Notes: generated by a model not told the origin, from the letters alone. A DNA stretch of 64,000 bases from an uncultured Neomegalonema sp. (GCA_937911325.1 CALDSD010000079.1:1-64000); one strand, 5' to 3'. Shown: positions 29,039 to 39,208, numbered from the stretch's first letter. Numbers and translations are program-made.

Positions 29039-29628
29039 GCGATCCGACGAGATGGTGGTGGGTTCGGCACGCGCCGACCCATTCGAAAGGGTTTGTTGGG
29101 TGGACGGATATCGAAGCCGACCTTTCGGATATCGACAGGATCCATGCCTTGAGCGGCCTCCTTCCGGAACGGGCGAAGGTTCTTACCTCAGATCTCCGCC
29201 GGACCGTCGCGACCGAAGCGGCTCTTCGCCGGACGGGTTGGGACGCCCCTGACCAACTTCCAGCACTGAGGGAGCAGCATTTCGGCGCCTGGGACGGGCG
29301 GACCGCCGCTGCGGTAGAGGCGGATGATGGCGAGCGGCTTGCGCGCTTCTGGCAGGACATGGCGCACGCGTCCCCTCCGGACGGCGAAAGCTTCGCTGAG
29401 TTGGCCAATAGAGTGCGACGAGAGATCGAAGCCCAGAACGAAACCGGTTCAGGAGACGTCGTGGCCGTCGTTCATGCCGGCGTCATCCGGGCGGCGTTGG
29501 CGGTCGCGCTTGATCTTTCGCCGGTCCGTGCCCTGGCCTTCGACATTGCGCCGCTGTCGTTGACCCGGCTCACTTGGTACGGAACCGAAAACGGGTGGGG
29601 CGTTGAAGGCGTGAACATGCCGGCCTGA
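29035..29628 (+). CDS. cobC: Histidine phosphatase, probable alpha-ribazole phosphatase
   Basis: The 197-residue product has the phosphohistidine motif as WVRHAPT (the usual RHG is RHA here), TSDLRRTVATEAAL with a conserved Arg, the LREQHFGAWDG segment and the second catalytic His in VVAVVHAGVIRAAL. The ATGA overlap with cobU supports alpha-ribazole 5'-phosphate phosphatase in nucleotide-loop assembly rather than a glycolytic mutase. Confidence 0.83.
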   Translation: MSDPTRWWWVRHAPTHSKGFVGWTDIEADLSDIDRIHALSGLLPERAKVLTSDLRRTVATEAALRRTGWDAPDQLPALREQHFGAWDGRTAAAVEADDGERLARFWQDMAHASPPDGESFAELANRVRREIEAQNETGSGDVVAVVHAGVIRAALAVALDLSPVRALAFDIAPLSLTRLTWYGTENGWGVEGVNMPA

Positions 29629-29688
29629 GCCGCATGCGCTCTGGCGGAGAACTTGCAGATCCGGTTTAATCAAGACCGGGAGGTAAGT

Positions 29689-29751
29689 ATGCGGGTTCTG
29701 TTGTTCGTTCTGAGCGTCTCTGTGGCGGGATTGGGTTTCGCGCTCCTGTAG
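29689..29751 (+). CDS. Candidate 20-residue hydrophobic peptide
   Basis: A short frame starts at ATG 29689 with AGG about 6 bp upstream and encodes 20 almost wholly hydrophobic residues (MRVLLFVLSVSVAGLGFALL), ending at TAG 29751. The length fits a single membrane span. A small inverted repeat (CCGGT 29661-29665 with ACCGG 29675-29679) precedes it. It could be a small membrane protein or a chance frame. Confidence 0.35.
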   Translation: MRVLLFVLSVSVAGLGFALL

Positions 29752-29793
29752 GGGCGCTTCCCAAACCAGCGAAGCGACCGCTCGTTGAGCGGG

Positions 29794-30246
29794 CTAGACG
29801 CTTCGCGAGATGCCGGCCTTCACCCGGCGCAGTGGGATCGAGCTTTCGATCGACGCCACCGCAGGCGTTCGGGTGAGCCGTCCGGTAAGGAACGCCTCGA
29901 ACTCTGCGAGATTTCCGGTCGCAACGCGCAGCAGATAGTCGCGGCCGCCGGTCATCAACCAACAATCGACGACCTCTGGGTAGCTCTGGATCGCCGCCTC
30001 GAAGGCTCCCATCGCTTCGTCGACCTGCTTATCCAACTTCACGGACACAAACACCGAGACGCCGAAGCCGATCCGCGACTCATCGATCAGCGCGGCATAG
30101 CCGGTTATGATCCGAGCCTCCTCCAGGCGTCGGAGCCGACGGGCGCAGGGCGACGGGCTGAGGCCGACGGTCTCGCTGAGCTCCTGCAGGCTCTGGCGGC
30201 CGTCGCGCTGAAGCGCCCGCAGGATTTTCCGATCAATCGCATCCAT
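29794..30246 (-). CDS. Lrp/AsnC-family transcriptional regulator
   Basis: The 150-residue product has the N-terminal HTH (MDAIDRKILRALQRDGRQ, then TVGLSPSPCARRLRRLEEA) and a C-terminal RAM domain (YPEVVDCWLMTGGRDYLLRV). This is the classical Lrp type. It diverges from a large 2-oxoacid dehydrogenase E1 gene with about 140 bp between. The same pairing (mdeR with mdeB) is known from methionine catabolism in Pseudomonas putida, so a sulfur or branched amino acid signal is plausible. Confidence 0.9.
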   Translation of the reverse strand: MDAIDRKILRALQRDGRQSLQELSETVGLSPSPCARRLRRLEEARIITGYAALIDESRIGFGVSVFVSVKLDKQVDEAMGAFEAAIQSYPEVVDCWLMTGGRDYLLRVATGNLAEFEAFLTGRLTRTPAVASIESSIPLRRVKAGISRSV

Positions 30247-30384
30247 TAGCAGAAAAACCCACCAAACTCAGAGAACGCAGCATTTTCCACTAAAAAACCA
30301 GCTTAGTGAAGCGGTTTACGCCGAGTTGCGCTTGGCTCCTGCTGATATCATTACCAGGATGAGTTTGCGCGATGAGACCCCACT

Positions 30385-32769
30385 ATGAAGGACCTGCCCG
30401 CCCAGCCTGACCTGCAGACGCTGTCCGAGCTCGAGCGCAAGGCGCTCTGGGTCGCCTGCTGGACGATCCATAATGCAAATCACCTTCGGCCGAAGACCGA
30501 CGGGCTGAAGGTTGGCGGGCATCAGGCGTCCTCGGCTTCGCTCGCGACGTTGATGTCGGTTCTCTACTTCCACATTTTGCGGCCGCAGGACCGCGTCGCG
30601 GTGAAACCGCACGCAAGCCCGGTGTTTCATGCGATCCAGTATCTGCTCGGAAACCAGACCCGCGAAAACCTGGAGGCGTTCCGGGGCGCTGGCGGCGCGC
30701 AATCCTATCCGTCGCGCACCAAGGATGTGGACGACGTCGACTTCTCCACCGGTTCTGTGGGCCTCGGCGGCGCGATGGCGCTGTTCTCGGCGCTGATCCA
30801 GGATTACGTCGCCGCGAAACGTTGGGGCGAGTGGCCGGAAGGCCGGATGATCGCGCTTCTCGGCGACGCGGAACTCGATGAGGGCAACCTCTATGAGGCG
30901 CTTCTAGAGGGCAAGAAGCATGGGCTTCGCAACTGCTGGTGGTTCATCGACTACAACCGTCAGAGCCTCGACGCAGTCACGCCGGATCGTCAGAACGTGT
31001 TTTTCGCCGATGTGTTCCGCGCCATGGGATGGGACGTCGTCGAACTGAAATACGGCTCGCTGCTGGAGGCGGCTTTTCAGGAGCCCGGCGGCGCTGCGCT
31101 GCGCGACTGGATCGACCGTTGTCCGAACCAGATCTACTCGGCGCTGACCTATCAGGGCGGCGCAGCCTGGCGACGGCGCTTGATGGACGAGATCGGCGAT
31201 CAGGGGCCTGTGACCGCGTTGATCGAACGTCGCTCCGACGAGGAGCTGGCGCAGCTGATGACGAACCTCGCGGGCCATGACGTCGCGACGCTGGCGGAGA
31301 CGCTCGGCGCGATCGACCACGATCGCCCCGTGTGCTTCGTGACCTACACGATCAAAGGACATGGTCTGCCGCTCGCCGGCCACAAGGACAATCATGCCGG
31401 TCTGATGAGCCCGGCGCAGATCGCCGAGCTGCGGACGGCGCATGGCGTGCCCGATGGGGCGGAATGGGAGCCGTTCGCGGGTCTCCCTCGTGATGCGAGC
31501 GTCTATCGCGCATTCCTCGAACAGGTTCCCTTTGCCGCGAAAGGGCGCCGCCGATTGTCCGCGGCGACGATCCCTGCGCCCGAGATGATCGAAGCCCCGA
31601 AAGATGCGGAGAACTCCACCCAGAAGGCGTTCGGGCAAATTCTTGACCGTCTGGCTCGAAAAGGGGGACCGCTCGCCGAGCGGATCGTCACCACCTCGCC
31701 GGACGTCACCGTCTCGACCAATCTCGGCCCGTGGGTGAACCGCACCGGTCTGTTCGCGCGAGAGAAGATCGTCGACCACTTCAAGGAGGAAGGCGTCGGC
31801 TCGATGCAGAAATGGGCGGGTGGGCCCGACGGGCGGCATCTGGAGCTCGGCATCTCGGAGATGAACCTCTTTTCGGTGCTGGCGGCCGCGGGGCTGTCGC
31901 ATTCTCTGTTCGGCGAGCGGCTCATCCCGATCGGCACGCTCTACGACCCGTTCATCGAGCGCGGTAAGGACATGCTCAACTACGCCTGTTATCAGGATGC
32001 GCGGTTCATCCTGGTGGCGACGCCGTCCGGCGTAACCCTGGCCCCCGAAGGCGGCGCGCATCAGTCGATCGGCACGCCGCTGATCGGCATCAGCCAGGAC
32101 GGCTTGGCGACGTTCGAGCCCGCCTTCGCCGACGAACTTGCCGCGATCATGGGCTGGTCGTTCGACTATGTGCAGCGCGACGGCGAGGGCGCCGCCGATC
32201 CGCGCTCGTGGCTGCGCGACGAGAAAGGCGGCTCGGTCTATTTGCGGCTGACGACCCGTACGATCACTCAACCCGAGCGTTCGCTCGACGACCATCTGCG
32301 CCGCGAGATCATCGATGGCGGATACTGGATGCGCCCCCCCACCGAGGCGACGAAGACAGTGCTCGCCTATACGGGGGCCGTCGCGCCCGAAGCGATCGCC
32401 GCCGCCGAGGCGGATCCTGAAGTCGCGCTGCTGTCGGTCACCTCCGCCGATCGCCTCAACGCCGGCTGGCAAGCCGCCGACCGCGCCCGTGCGTTGGGAG
32501 AGGGACAGGCTGTGTCCCATGTTGAACGACTGCTTGCGCCGCTAAATCGCTCGATCGGGATCGTGACGGTGACGGACGGGCACCCGCTGGGGCTTGGTTG
32601 GCTCGGCTCGGTTTTCGGTCACCGCCTCCGCCCCCTCGGCGTCGAGCACTTCGGTCAGACGGGCACGGTCGACGACGTCTATCGCCTGCACCGGATCGAC
32701 CAGACGGCGATCGCGCAAGCCGTGTCGTCGGCGAAGGCAGGCGGGCCTCTTCGCGTCAAATGCCTTTAG
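30385..32769 (+). CDS. Homodimeric 2-oxoacid dehydrogenase E1, MdeB-like transketolase family
   Basis: The 794-residue thiamine-diphosphate enzyme has HASPVFHAIQYLLGNQ, the ThDP/Mg motif as GDAELDEGN with a later Asn in YNRQSLD, the SEMNLFSVLAAAGLSHSLFG pyrimidine domain and a transketolase C-terminal domain. AceE-type pyruvate E1 is longer (near 890 residues); the GDAELDEG version and this length match the MdeB subgroup, linked in Pseudomonas putida to 2-oxobutyrate from methionine. No E2 or E3 gene is adjacent. The divergent Lrp regulator supports an amino-acid-derived 2-oxoacid as substrate. Confidence 0.8.
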   Translation: MKDLPAQPDLQTLSELERKALWVACWTIHNANHLRPKTDGLKVGGHQASSASLATLMSVLYFHILRPQDRVAVKPHASPVFHAIQYLLGNQTRENLEAFRGAGGAQSYPSRTKDVDDVDFSTGSVGLGGAMALFSALIQDYVAAKRWGEWPEGRMIALLGDAELDEGNLYEALLEGKKHGLRNCWWFIDYNRQSLDAVTPDRQNVFFADVFRAMGWDVVELKYGSLLEAAFQEPGGAALRDWIDRCPNQIYSALTYQGGAAWRRRLMDEIGDQGPVTALIERRSDEELAQLMTNLAGHDVATLAETLGAIDHDRPVCFVTYTIKGHGLPLAGHKDNHAGLMSPAQIAELRTAHGVPDGAEWEPFAGLPRDASVYRAFLEQVPFAAKGRRRLSAATIPAPEMIEAPKDAENSTQKAFGQILDRLARKGGPLAERIVTTSPDVTVSTNLGPWVNRTGLFAREKIVDHFKEEGVGSMQKWAGGPDGRHLELGISEMNLFSVLAAAGLSHSLFGERLIPIGTLYDPFIERGKDMLNYACYQDARFILVATPSGVTLAPEGGAHQSIGTPLIGISQDGLATFEPAFADELAAIMGWSFDYVQRDGEGAADPRSWLRDEKGGSVYLRLTTRTITQPERSLDDHLRREIIDGGYWMRPPTEATKTVLAYTGAVAPEAIAAAEADPEVALLSVTSADRLNAGWQAADRARALGEGQAVSHVERLLAPLNRSIGIVTVTDGHPLGLGWLGSVFGHRLRPLGVEHFGQTGTVDDVYRLHRIDQTAIAQAVSSAKAGGPLRVKCL

Positions 32770-32999
32770 GTCTCTGGTTCCGCTTCAGAGGCGACAGGGC
32801 GGCTCATGTGGCGCGTTGCAAACCACGTCCCTCTAGACGTCAGGGCTTTCGCTTGCTACCTGCCCGGCCATGAGAGTGGGCTTTTGCATAAGCATTCGAA
32901 TTATCGGCCCGGCCGCCTGATCCGCCTGACGGAGACGGCGCGCCGGGATCTTTGCATTCCGCCTCTCCCCAATTTCGCGATCACAGAAAGGCCGCTGAG

Positions 33000-35936
33000 A
33001 TGAGCGCCGATCAGACGCCGACAGACACTGTCGATTACAAGAATACGATCTTCCTGCCGGAAACGGATTTCCCGATGCGCGCAGGCCTGCCCAAGCGTGA
33101 GCCCGAATGGCTCAAGCGCTGGGAGGAGATGAACCTTTACGCCAAGCTGCGGGAAGCCTCGGCTGGGCGTCCGCGTTACGAGCTGCATGACGGCCCGCCC
33201 TACGCCAACGGCCACCTGCATATCGGGCACGCGCTGAACAAGATCCTCAAGGACATGGTGGTGCGCTCGCGCCAGATGATGGGCTTTGACAGTCGCTATC
33301 GTCCGGGCTGGGACTGTCATGGTTTGCCGATCGAATGGAAGATCGAGGAGCAGTACCGCAAGAAGGGCAAGAACAAGGACGAGGTTCCGGTCAACGACTT
33401 CCGTCAGGAATGCCGCAAGTTCGCGGAGGGTTGGATCGACATCCAGCGCGAGGAGTTCAAGCGCCTCGGCGTCACTGGCGACTGGGAAAAGCCCTACACG
33501 ACCATGGACTTCCGCGCTGAGGCGATCATCGCCCGCGAGTTCATGAAGTTCGTGATGAACCGGACGCTCTATCGGGGCTCAAAGCCGGTCATGTGGTCTC
33601 CGATGGAGAAGACCGCGCTGGCCGAGGCCGAGGTCGAGTACCACGACCATGAAAGCCATACGATCTGGGTGAAGTTTCCGATCCAGAATGCGCCGGAGGA
33701 ATTGACAGGAGCCGATGTCGTTATCTGGACGACAACTCCCTGGACAATCCCGCAAAACCGGGCGGTCTGCTTCAATCCGGGTCTCGGCTATGGCCTTTAC
33801 CGCGTTAAAGCGACGCCGGAGGAGTGCTGGGCCAAGGTCGGAGATCTCTATCTGATCGCCGACAAGCTCGCGCCCGAAGTGCTGACCAAGGCTCGCCTCG
33901 CCGACGATGGCTGGGAGCGGGTGCGCGACGTGTCGGCGGATGAGATGGAAGGGCTTGTCTGCTCCCATCCGTTTGCGGGCGCCGACGGCGCGAGCGGCGA
34001 ATGGGATTTCGCCGTGCCGTTGCTGCCCGGCGATCACGTCACTGACGACGCGGGCACAGGGTTCGTGCATACGGCGCCCAGTCATGGCGCCGACGATTTC
34101 GAGATCGGGCTGAAGTTCAACTTGCCGATGACCCACAATGTCGGCGAGGCGGGCGAGTTCCGCGAAGACCTTCCGTTCTTTGGCGGTCTGCACATCCTTG
34201 ATCGCAAGGGCAAGGAGGGCAAAGCCAACAAGGCGGTGATCGATAAGCTCGTCGAGGTTGGCGCGCTGCTGGCGCGCGGGCGGCTCAAACACTCTTACCC
34301 GCATTCGTGGCGCTCGAAAGCGCCGCTGATCTTCCGCAACACGCCGCAATGGTTCGTGGCGGTCGACAAACCGATGGAGAGCGATCACGCGGCGACCAAC
34401 GGCAAGACGATCCGCGACCTCGCGCTGAAGTCGATCGACGAGGATGTTCGCTGGGTCCCTCAAACCGGGCGAAACCGCCTCTATTCAATGATCGAGAACC
34501 GGCCCGACTGGGTGCTTTCTCGTCAGCGCGCCTGGGGCGTGCCGTTGACCTGCTTCATGAAGCGGGTGGTCGAGAACGGCGTCGAGCGCGTCGAGGTTCT
34601 TCGCGACCCGAAGATCAACGATCGCATCTTCGCGGCCTTCGAGGAAGAAGGCGCGGACGTGTGGTTCCGCGAGGACGCCAAGGCGCGGTTTCTCGCCAAC
34701 GATTATGACCACGACGAATGGGAGAAGGTTTCCGACATTCTCGACGTCTGGTTCGACAGCGGCTCGACCCACGCCTTCGTCATGGAGGATGGCGAGAAAT
34801 GGGACCAGGAGCCGATGTGGCCGGCCTCGATCTATCTCGAAGGAACCGACCAGCACCGCGGGTGGTTCCACTCGTCGCTGTTGGAAGGCTGCGGCACGCG
34901 CGGCCGGGCGCCCTATGACTGTGTTCTGACCCACGGCTTCACGCTGGATGAGAAGGGTCAGAAGATGTCGAAATCCCTGGGCAACACGATCGTGCCCGAG
35001 GAGGTCGTCAAACAGTATGGCGCCGACATTCTCAGGCTTTGGGTGGTCCAGACCGACTTTTCCGAGGATCAGCGGATCGGCCCCGAGATCCTGAAGAACG
35101 TCGCTGACAGCTATCGCCGTTTACGCAACACCATGCGGTTCATGCTTGGCGCGCTGAAGGATTTCGACGCTTCGGAAAAAGTCGAGCCGTCTGAGATGCC
35201 AGAGCTCGAGCGCTGGGTGCTGCACCGTTTGAGCGAACTCGATGAAGCCGTGCGCCAGGGGTATGAGGACTTCGACTTCCAGAAAGTGTTCTCGACGCTG
35301 TTCAACTTCTGCACGGTTGATCTCTCGGCGGTCTATTTCGACATCCGCAAGGACGCGCTTTACTGCGATGGTCCGGACAGCCTGCGCCGCCGCGCCTGCC
35401 GGACGGTGATGGACCTGCTGTTCGAGCGCCTGACGACGTGGCTTGCGCCGATGCTGGTCTTCACCACCGAAGACGTCTGGCTCTCTCGGTTCCCAGAGGA
35501 CGACGGCTCGGTGCATTTGCGCGACTTCGTCGAGACGCCGAGCTCTTGGCGGAACGACGAATTGGCCGCGAAATGGGAGAAGATCCGCGCCGTGCGCCGT
35601 GTTGTGACGGGCGCGCTCGAGGTGGAGCGCCGCGAAAAGCGGATCGGCGCCTCGTTGGAGGCGGCTCCGCATGTCTACATCTCCGATCCTGATCTGCGCG
35701 CCGCGCTCGAAGGTGTTGATATCGCAGACCTTTTCATCTCGTCCGATGCGCGTATCGAGCCGCACGAACCGCCGGAGGAAGCGTTTCGTCTGGAAGATCC
35801 CAATGTGGGTGTCGTGGTCGCAAAGGCTGACGGCTTAAAGTGTCAGAGGTGCTGGAAAGTCCTTCCAGACGTCGGACTTCACCAGGTTCCTGGCGTTTGC
35901 GGGCGCTGTGCGGAAGTCGTCTCCAGCCGCGTTTGA
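33000..35936 (+). CDS. ileS: Isoleucyl-tRNA synthetase
   Basis: The 978-residue class I synthetase has HIGH as HLHIGHALN and KMSKS as QKMSKSLGN, the CP1 editing domain between them ([13 protein letters not shown]) and a C-terminal zinc-binding end with CQRCWK and CGRCAEV. The bacterial-type zinc knuckle indicates an IleS1-like enzyme. ATG 33000 gives MSADQTP; an earlier frame start is unsupported. A 15-bp tandem repeat begins 4 bp after the stop. It is followed by a small secreted protein and lspA. Confidence 0.97.
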   Translation: MSADQTPTDTVDYKNTIFLPETDFPMRAGLPKREPEWLKRWEEMNLYAKLREASAGRPRYELHDGPPYANGHLHIGHALNKILKDMVVRSRQMMGFDSRYRPGWDCHGLPIEWKIEEQYRKKGKNKDEVPVNDFRQECRKFAEGWIDIQREEFKRLGVTGDWEKPYTTMDFRAEAIIAREFMKFVMNRTLYRGSKPVMWSPMEKTALAEAEVEYHDHESHTIWVKFPIQNAPEELTGADVVIWTTTPWTIPQNRAVCFNPGLGYGLYRVKATPEECWAKVGDLYLIADKLAPEVLTKARLADDGWERVRDVSADEMEGLVCSHPFAGADGASGEWDFAVPLLPGDHVTDDAGTGFVHTAPSHGADDFEIGLKFNLPMTHNVGEAGEFREDLPFFGGLHILDRKGKEGKANKAVIDKLVEVGALLARGRLKHSYPHSWRSKAPLIFRNTPQWFVAVDKPMESDHAATNGKTIRDLALKSIDEDVRWVPQTGRNRLYSMIENRPDWVLSRQRAWGVPLTCFMKRVVENGVERVEVLRDPKINDRIFAAFEEEGADVWFREDAKARFLANDYDHDEWEKVSDILDVWFDSGSTHAFVMEDGEKWDQEPMWPASIYLEGTDQHRGWFHSSLLEGCGTRGRAPYDCVLTHGFTLDEKGQKMSKSLGNTIVPEEVVKQYGADILRLWVVQTDFSEDQRIGPEILKNVADSYRRLRNTMRFMLGALKDFDASEKVEPSEMPELERWVLHRLSELDEAVRQGYEDFDFQKVFSTLFNFCTVDLSAVYFDIRKDALYCDGPDSLRRRACRTVMDLLFERLTTWLAPMLVFTTEDVWLSRFPEDDGSVHLRDFVETPSSWRNDELAAKWEKIRAVRRVVTGALEVERREKRIGASLEAAPHVYISDPDLRAALEGVDIADLFISSDARIEPHEPPEEAFRLEDPNVGVVVAKADGLKCQRCWKVLPDVGLHQVPGVCGRCAEVVSSRV

Positions 35937-35940
35937 TTTC

Positions 35941-35977
35941 CGCCAAGCTAAACGCCGCCAAGCTAAACGCCGCCAAG
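35941..35977 (+). repeat. 15-bp tandem repeat just after ileS
   Basis: The unit CGCCAAGCTAAACGC is present at 35941-35955 and 35956-35970, with a third partial copy to 35977. It starts 4 bp after the ileS TGA and is non-coding. Confidence 0.9.
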
Positions 35978-36166
35978 GTCTAGCGGCCCGAAAGTGGGAA
36001 CGTCTTCGTGACGTTTCCACAACACTCCGGTTGTGGTCGGTTCCTTGCTTGGGATTGTAAGGCGACGCCGCCCCAATTTCGCCCCGCTGCGAGGCTGTTT
36101 ACCCGGCAAATCGTGAAAGGCTGCGCGCTTTTCAAAGAAGGCGTTTCCAATAAGGCGCTCCGACGA

Positions 36167-36511
36167 ATGCAGATAAATGGACATTCCGTGCGACTGGTCC
36201 TTGCCGCCTCGTTGTCTGTGTTAGGCGCGGCGACGGTCGTACTGGCCAATGACGTCACCTTCGAGCTTTCCGACGGGCGTACGCTGGAGCTGCCGACGCT
36301 GGGAGAGATCGACTGCGCGCAGGCCCGCGAGGTGCTCAACCGCATTGATTCGACAGGGTATCGTCCGATCGGGCCGAGCGCTCCGGAACACCCGAAAGAC
36401 CGAGCGTTGTACGACTACGAGGGTCGCGTCTCCGATAAAGCCCGTCATTGCGACGGCGGCGGGGGCGGAATGGATTTCCGTTTCGGAATCGGTTTCGGTA
36501 AATCAAACTAG
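36167..36511 (+). CDS. Small secreted hypothetical protein
   Basis: The 114-residue product starts at ATG 36167 with a signal-like segment (LVLAASLSVLGAATVVLAN) and a likely cleavage site near residue 28. The mature part includes LSDGRTLELPTLGEIDCAQAREVLNRID and ends in a glycine-rich stretch (DGGGGGMDFRFGIGFG). Two Cys could form a disulfide. I do not recognise a family. It sits between ileS and lspA. Confidence 0.65.
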   Translation: MQINGHSVRLVLAASLSVLGAATVVLANDVTFELSDGRTLELPTLGEIDCAQAREVLNRIDSTGYRPIGPSAPEHPKDRALYDYEGRVSDKARHCDGGGGGMDFRFGIGFGKSN

Positions 36512-36535
36512 TCATTCTGAGCGTTCGGAGACCCC

Positions 36536-37066
36536 ATGAACCTGGCCGTCGCCTTCCTGGTCGCCGTGGTTTGTTTTGTCGCGGATCAGGCTTCGAAATG
36601 GTGGGTTCTCGATGTTCTCGACCTACGCACCCGGTTCGAGATCGACGTCAACGCCTATCTCGATCTCGTTCTTGCGTATAATCGAGGGATAAACTTCGGG
36701 TTGTTCGCGGGGAGCGGCCCCGAGCAGCAATGGGCGCTCGCCGGGTTCGCCACAGCCATCAGCCTTGTCTTGGCGATCTGGAGTTGGCGAACGAAAGACT
36801 GGCGGATCGCCGCGTCCTGCGGGTTGGTCATCGGCGGCGCCTTGGGCAACGCCTTGGACCGCATCACCGAGGGCGCCGTCATCGACTTTATCAATGTTGA
36901 ATGCTGTGGGTTCCAAAATCCTTACGCATTTAATATTGCAGACACGACGATCTTCGTTGGCGCCTTGGCTTTGGCGCTGGTCGCCTGGCGTGAGCCGGAA
37001 GATGATCCGGGCGACGCGACGAAGTCGAAAACCGAGGGCGCGGGGGCGTCTGACAACGCTGGGTGA
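36536..37066 (+). CDS. lspA: Lipoprotein signal peptidase (signal peptidase II)
   Basis: The 176-residue product has four membrane helices, FVADQASKWWVLD near the N-terminus, YNRGINFGLF, and the catalytic Asp pair in GNALDRITEGAVIDFINV and FNIADTTIFVG. The aspartyl protease cleaves prolipoproteins after diacylglyceryl transfer. The charged C-terminal tail is longer than usual. Its stop overlaps a GTG start of the following lipoprotein gene. Confidence 0.95.
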   Translation: MNLAVAFLVAVVCFVADQASKWWVLDVLDLRTRFEIDVNAYLDLVLAYNRGINFGLFAGSGPEQQWALAGFATAISLVLAIWSWRTKDWRIAASCGLVIGGALGNALDRITEGAVIDFINVECCGFQNPYAFNIADTTIFVGALALALVAWREPEDDPGDATKSKTEGAGASDNAG

Positions 37067-37677
37067 GCCGACGACGGATCAGAGCTGTCGGCCAGCGAAC
37101 CGGAGAAAATGTGATGGCGATCTGCGACAGCAATCTCGGTCGGGGCAAACGCGGGACCTTGCACGCCGCCAAAGCGATCGGCGCGGCGTCGGTCGCGGCG
37201 TTCCTGCTTGCAGGCTGCTCGATGTCGGGTTTGAGCGAAGAACTCGGCTTCAAGCGAGAGGGTCCAGACGAGTTCACGGTCGTTTCGCGAAAACCGCTCA
37301 CCATCCCGCAGGACAAGACCGTTCTCCCCGTGCCGGAGCCTGGCGTTCAGAGTCTGGTCGACCGCCGACCGTCGGAAGAGGCGGCGCTGGCGCTGGGCGG
37401 TTCAACGCTTCAAACCGCGGATACGCAGTCCGTTGGCGAGCGGGCGCTGCTTCAGGGCGCCGCGGCTGATAACATTGACCCCGAAGTTCGGGCGATCATC
37501 GAAGCAGAAGCGGCGCAAGCGAGCGAGGATCAGCTCGTCTTGGATCGTTTGTTCGGCGATCCCAAGATCCAAGCGGACACGCTGGACGCGGCCGAGGAAA
37601 CCAGGCGCATCGCCGCCGAGGCCAAGAACACCAAGAACCCGGATCTTGTTGTGCCGCCGGAGCCGGTCGAAGACTAA
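37063..37677 (+). CDS. DUF3035-family lipoprotein
   Basis: The product has up to 204 residues and a signal ending in lipobox FLLAGC, so it is probably a substrate of LspA encoded just upstream. The mature part has the DUF3035 pattern: GPDEFTVVSRKPLTIPQD and LPVPEPG, then a charged helical tail. Possible starts are GTG 37063 (overlapping the lspA stop), GTG 37111 and ATG 37114. The role is unknown; the family is widespread in alphaproteobacteria next to lspA. Confidence 0.8.
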   Translation: MSRRRIRAVGQRTGENVMAICDSNLGRGKRGTLHAAKAIGAASVAAFLLAGCSMSGLSEELGFKREGPDEFTVVSRKPLTIPQDKTVLPVPEPGVQSLVDRRPSEEAALALGGSTLQTADTQSVGERALLQGAAADNIDPEVRAIIEAEAAQASEDQLVLDRLFGDPKIQADTLDAAEETRRIAAEAKNTKNPDLVVPPEPVED

Positions 37678-37684
37678 CGGCGAG

Positions 37685-37701
37685 AAGAGCGCGAAGCTCT
37701 T
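37685..37701 (+). other. Stable hairpin after the DUF3035 gene
   Basis: AAGAGC (37685-37690) pairs with GCTCTT (37696-37701) around the loop GCGAA, 8 bp after the stop codon. There is no T-run. It may protect the 3' end of the lspA-DUF3035 transcript or weaken read-through into the M16 genes. Confidence 0.35.
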
Positions 37702-37834
37702 GCGCGTTCAACGCAGAGTTGACGCACCGTGACCACCGAGTCGCCGCGCGTGCCCTTTTCGCGTGCGGTCAAGACTGGCGAAGTTGGCCGCCGCCCCCAT
37801 CTAGTCTTGCGAATTCGGTTCTCAGGAGAAACGC

Positions 37835-39208
37835 ATGTTCAACCTGCCGCGCGTAGCCGCTGCCGCTGTAGGCGCATTCATCTGCCTCTCTACACCCTTC
37901 TCGGCGCAAGCCACCGAAGCGTCGACAGGTCCCAAAGTGACGACGTTCGAACTGTCGAACGGCATGCAGGGCGTGGTGATCGAAGACCACCGCGCGCCTG
38001 TCGTGACCCACATGGTCTGGTACAAGGTCGGGGCCGCCGACGAGCCGCCGGGACAGTCGGGCATCGCCCATTTTCTCGAGCACCTGATGTTCAAGGGGAC
38101 AGACGAGATCCCACCTGGCGAGTTCTCGAAAATCATCGCCGCCAACGGCGGTCAGGACAATGCGTTCACCTCGCTGGACTACACCGGCTATTTCCAGCGG
38201 ATCGCCGCCGATCGGCTCGAGCTGGTGATGAAAATGGAAGCCGACCGGATGGTCGACCTCGTTCTCGACGAGGAAAGCGTTCGCACCGAGCGCGATGTGG
38301 TCATCGAAGAGCGAAACTCTCGGACGGACAACAATCCTCAGGGCCGGTTCAGCGAGCAGTTCAACGCGGCGGTTTATCTGAACCACCCTTATGGCGTTCC
38401 GGTGATCGGCTGGCGCCATGAAATCGAAGAGTTGGAGCGCCAAGACGCTCTTGATTTCTACAAACTGCACTATGCTCCCGATCAGGCGACGTTGATTGTC
38501 GCCGGGGACGTGACGCCTGACGCGGTTCAAGCGCTGGCTGAAAAATACTACGGCCCGCTGAACCCAAGCGGTTTCGTTCCATTTCAACGCCCGGTCGAGC
38601 CGCCTCAGATTGCGGCGCGACGCGTCTACATGAGCGACGAAAAGGTCCGTCAGCCGTATTTCACGCGCGCGTATCTCGTAGAGTCCTATGTCACCGCCGA
38701 GCCGGGCGAAGGCGAAGCTTTCGCGGTCCTCGCAGAGATCTTCGGAGGCGGCTTCACATCCCGCCTGTCGCGTGAACTGGTGCAAGACCAAAAGACCGCT
38801 CTGGGCGCTGGCGCCTATTACCGCGGGTTGGCGCGGGACAAAACGACGTTCAACTTTTACGGCATCCCTGTCGAAGGTGTTTCGCTTGACGAACTGGAAG
38901 CCGCGGCCGACGCGGTGCTTACGAAGCTTGCTGAAGAGGGGCCCACGGAGGAAGAGCTTGAGCGTGTGAAAATGTCGATGATCTCGGATGAGGTCTTTCA
39001 ACAAGACAGTCAGTCGTCGATGGCGCGCATGTATGGCGCAGCTTTGACGATTGGTTTGACCGTTGAGGATGTGAAGGCCTGGCCGGATCGTATTCGTGCG
39101 GTGACGGCGGAAGACGTCAAGGCGGCGGCGGCGTCGCTGGCCATCGAACACTCGGTGACCGGTCAGTTGACGGGCGTCGACGTACAGAAAGCGGAGGCTG
39201 CGCAATGA
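37835..39208 (+). CDS. M16-family zinc metalloprotease, catalytic subunit
   Basis: The 457-residue product has a signal peptide (about residues 1-25) and the inverted zinc motif HFLEH in GIAHFLEHLMFKGT, with downstream Glu in RDVVIEERNSRTDNNP. This is a complete pitrilysin-type active site. The C-terminal half is the second, non-catalytic M16 domain. It likely acts in the periplasm. ATGA overlap with the next gene, which lacks the motif, indicates an active/inactive pair that forms a heterodimer, as known for bacterial M16B proteases and mitochondrial processing peptidase. Confidence 0.93.
   Translation: MFNLPRVAAAAVGAFICLSTPFSAQATEASTGPKVTTFELSNGMQGVVIEDHRAPVVTHMVWYKVGAADEPPGQSGIAHFLEHLMFKGTDEIPPGEFSKIIAANGGQDNAFTSLDYTGYFQRIAADRLELVMKMEADRMVDLVLDEESVRTERDVVIEERNSRTDNNPQGRFSEQFNAAVYLNHPYGVPVIGWRHEIEELERQDALDFYKLHYAPDQATLIVAGDVTPDAVQALAEKYYGPLNPSGFVPFQRPVEPPQIAARRVYMSDEKVRQPYFTRAYLVESYVTAEPGEGEAFAVLAEIFGGGFTSRLSRELVQDQKTALGAGAYYRGLARDKTTFNFYGIPVEGVSLDELEAAADAVLTKLAEEGPTEEELERVKMSMISDEVFQQDSQSSMARMYGAALTIGLTVEDVKAWPDRIRAVTAEDVKAAAASLAIEHSVTGQLTGVDVQKAEAAQ

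Noticed and set aside
30904-32520. 538-codon minus-strand frame
   Set aside because: It lies wholly opposite the E1 dehydrogenase gene and shows no recognisable motif.
37769-39205. 478-codon minus-strand frame
   Set aside because: It is antisense to the M16 catalytic gene, which has a signal peptide, zinc motif and coupled partner.
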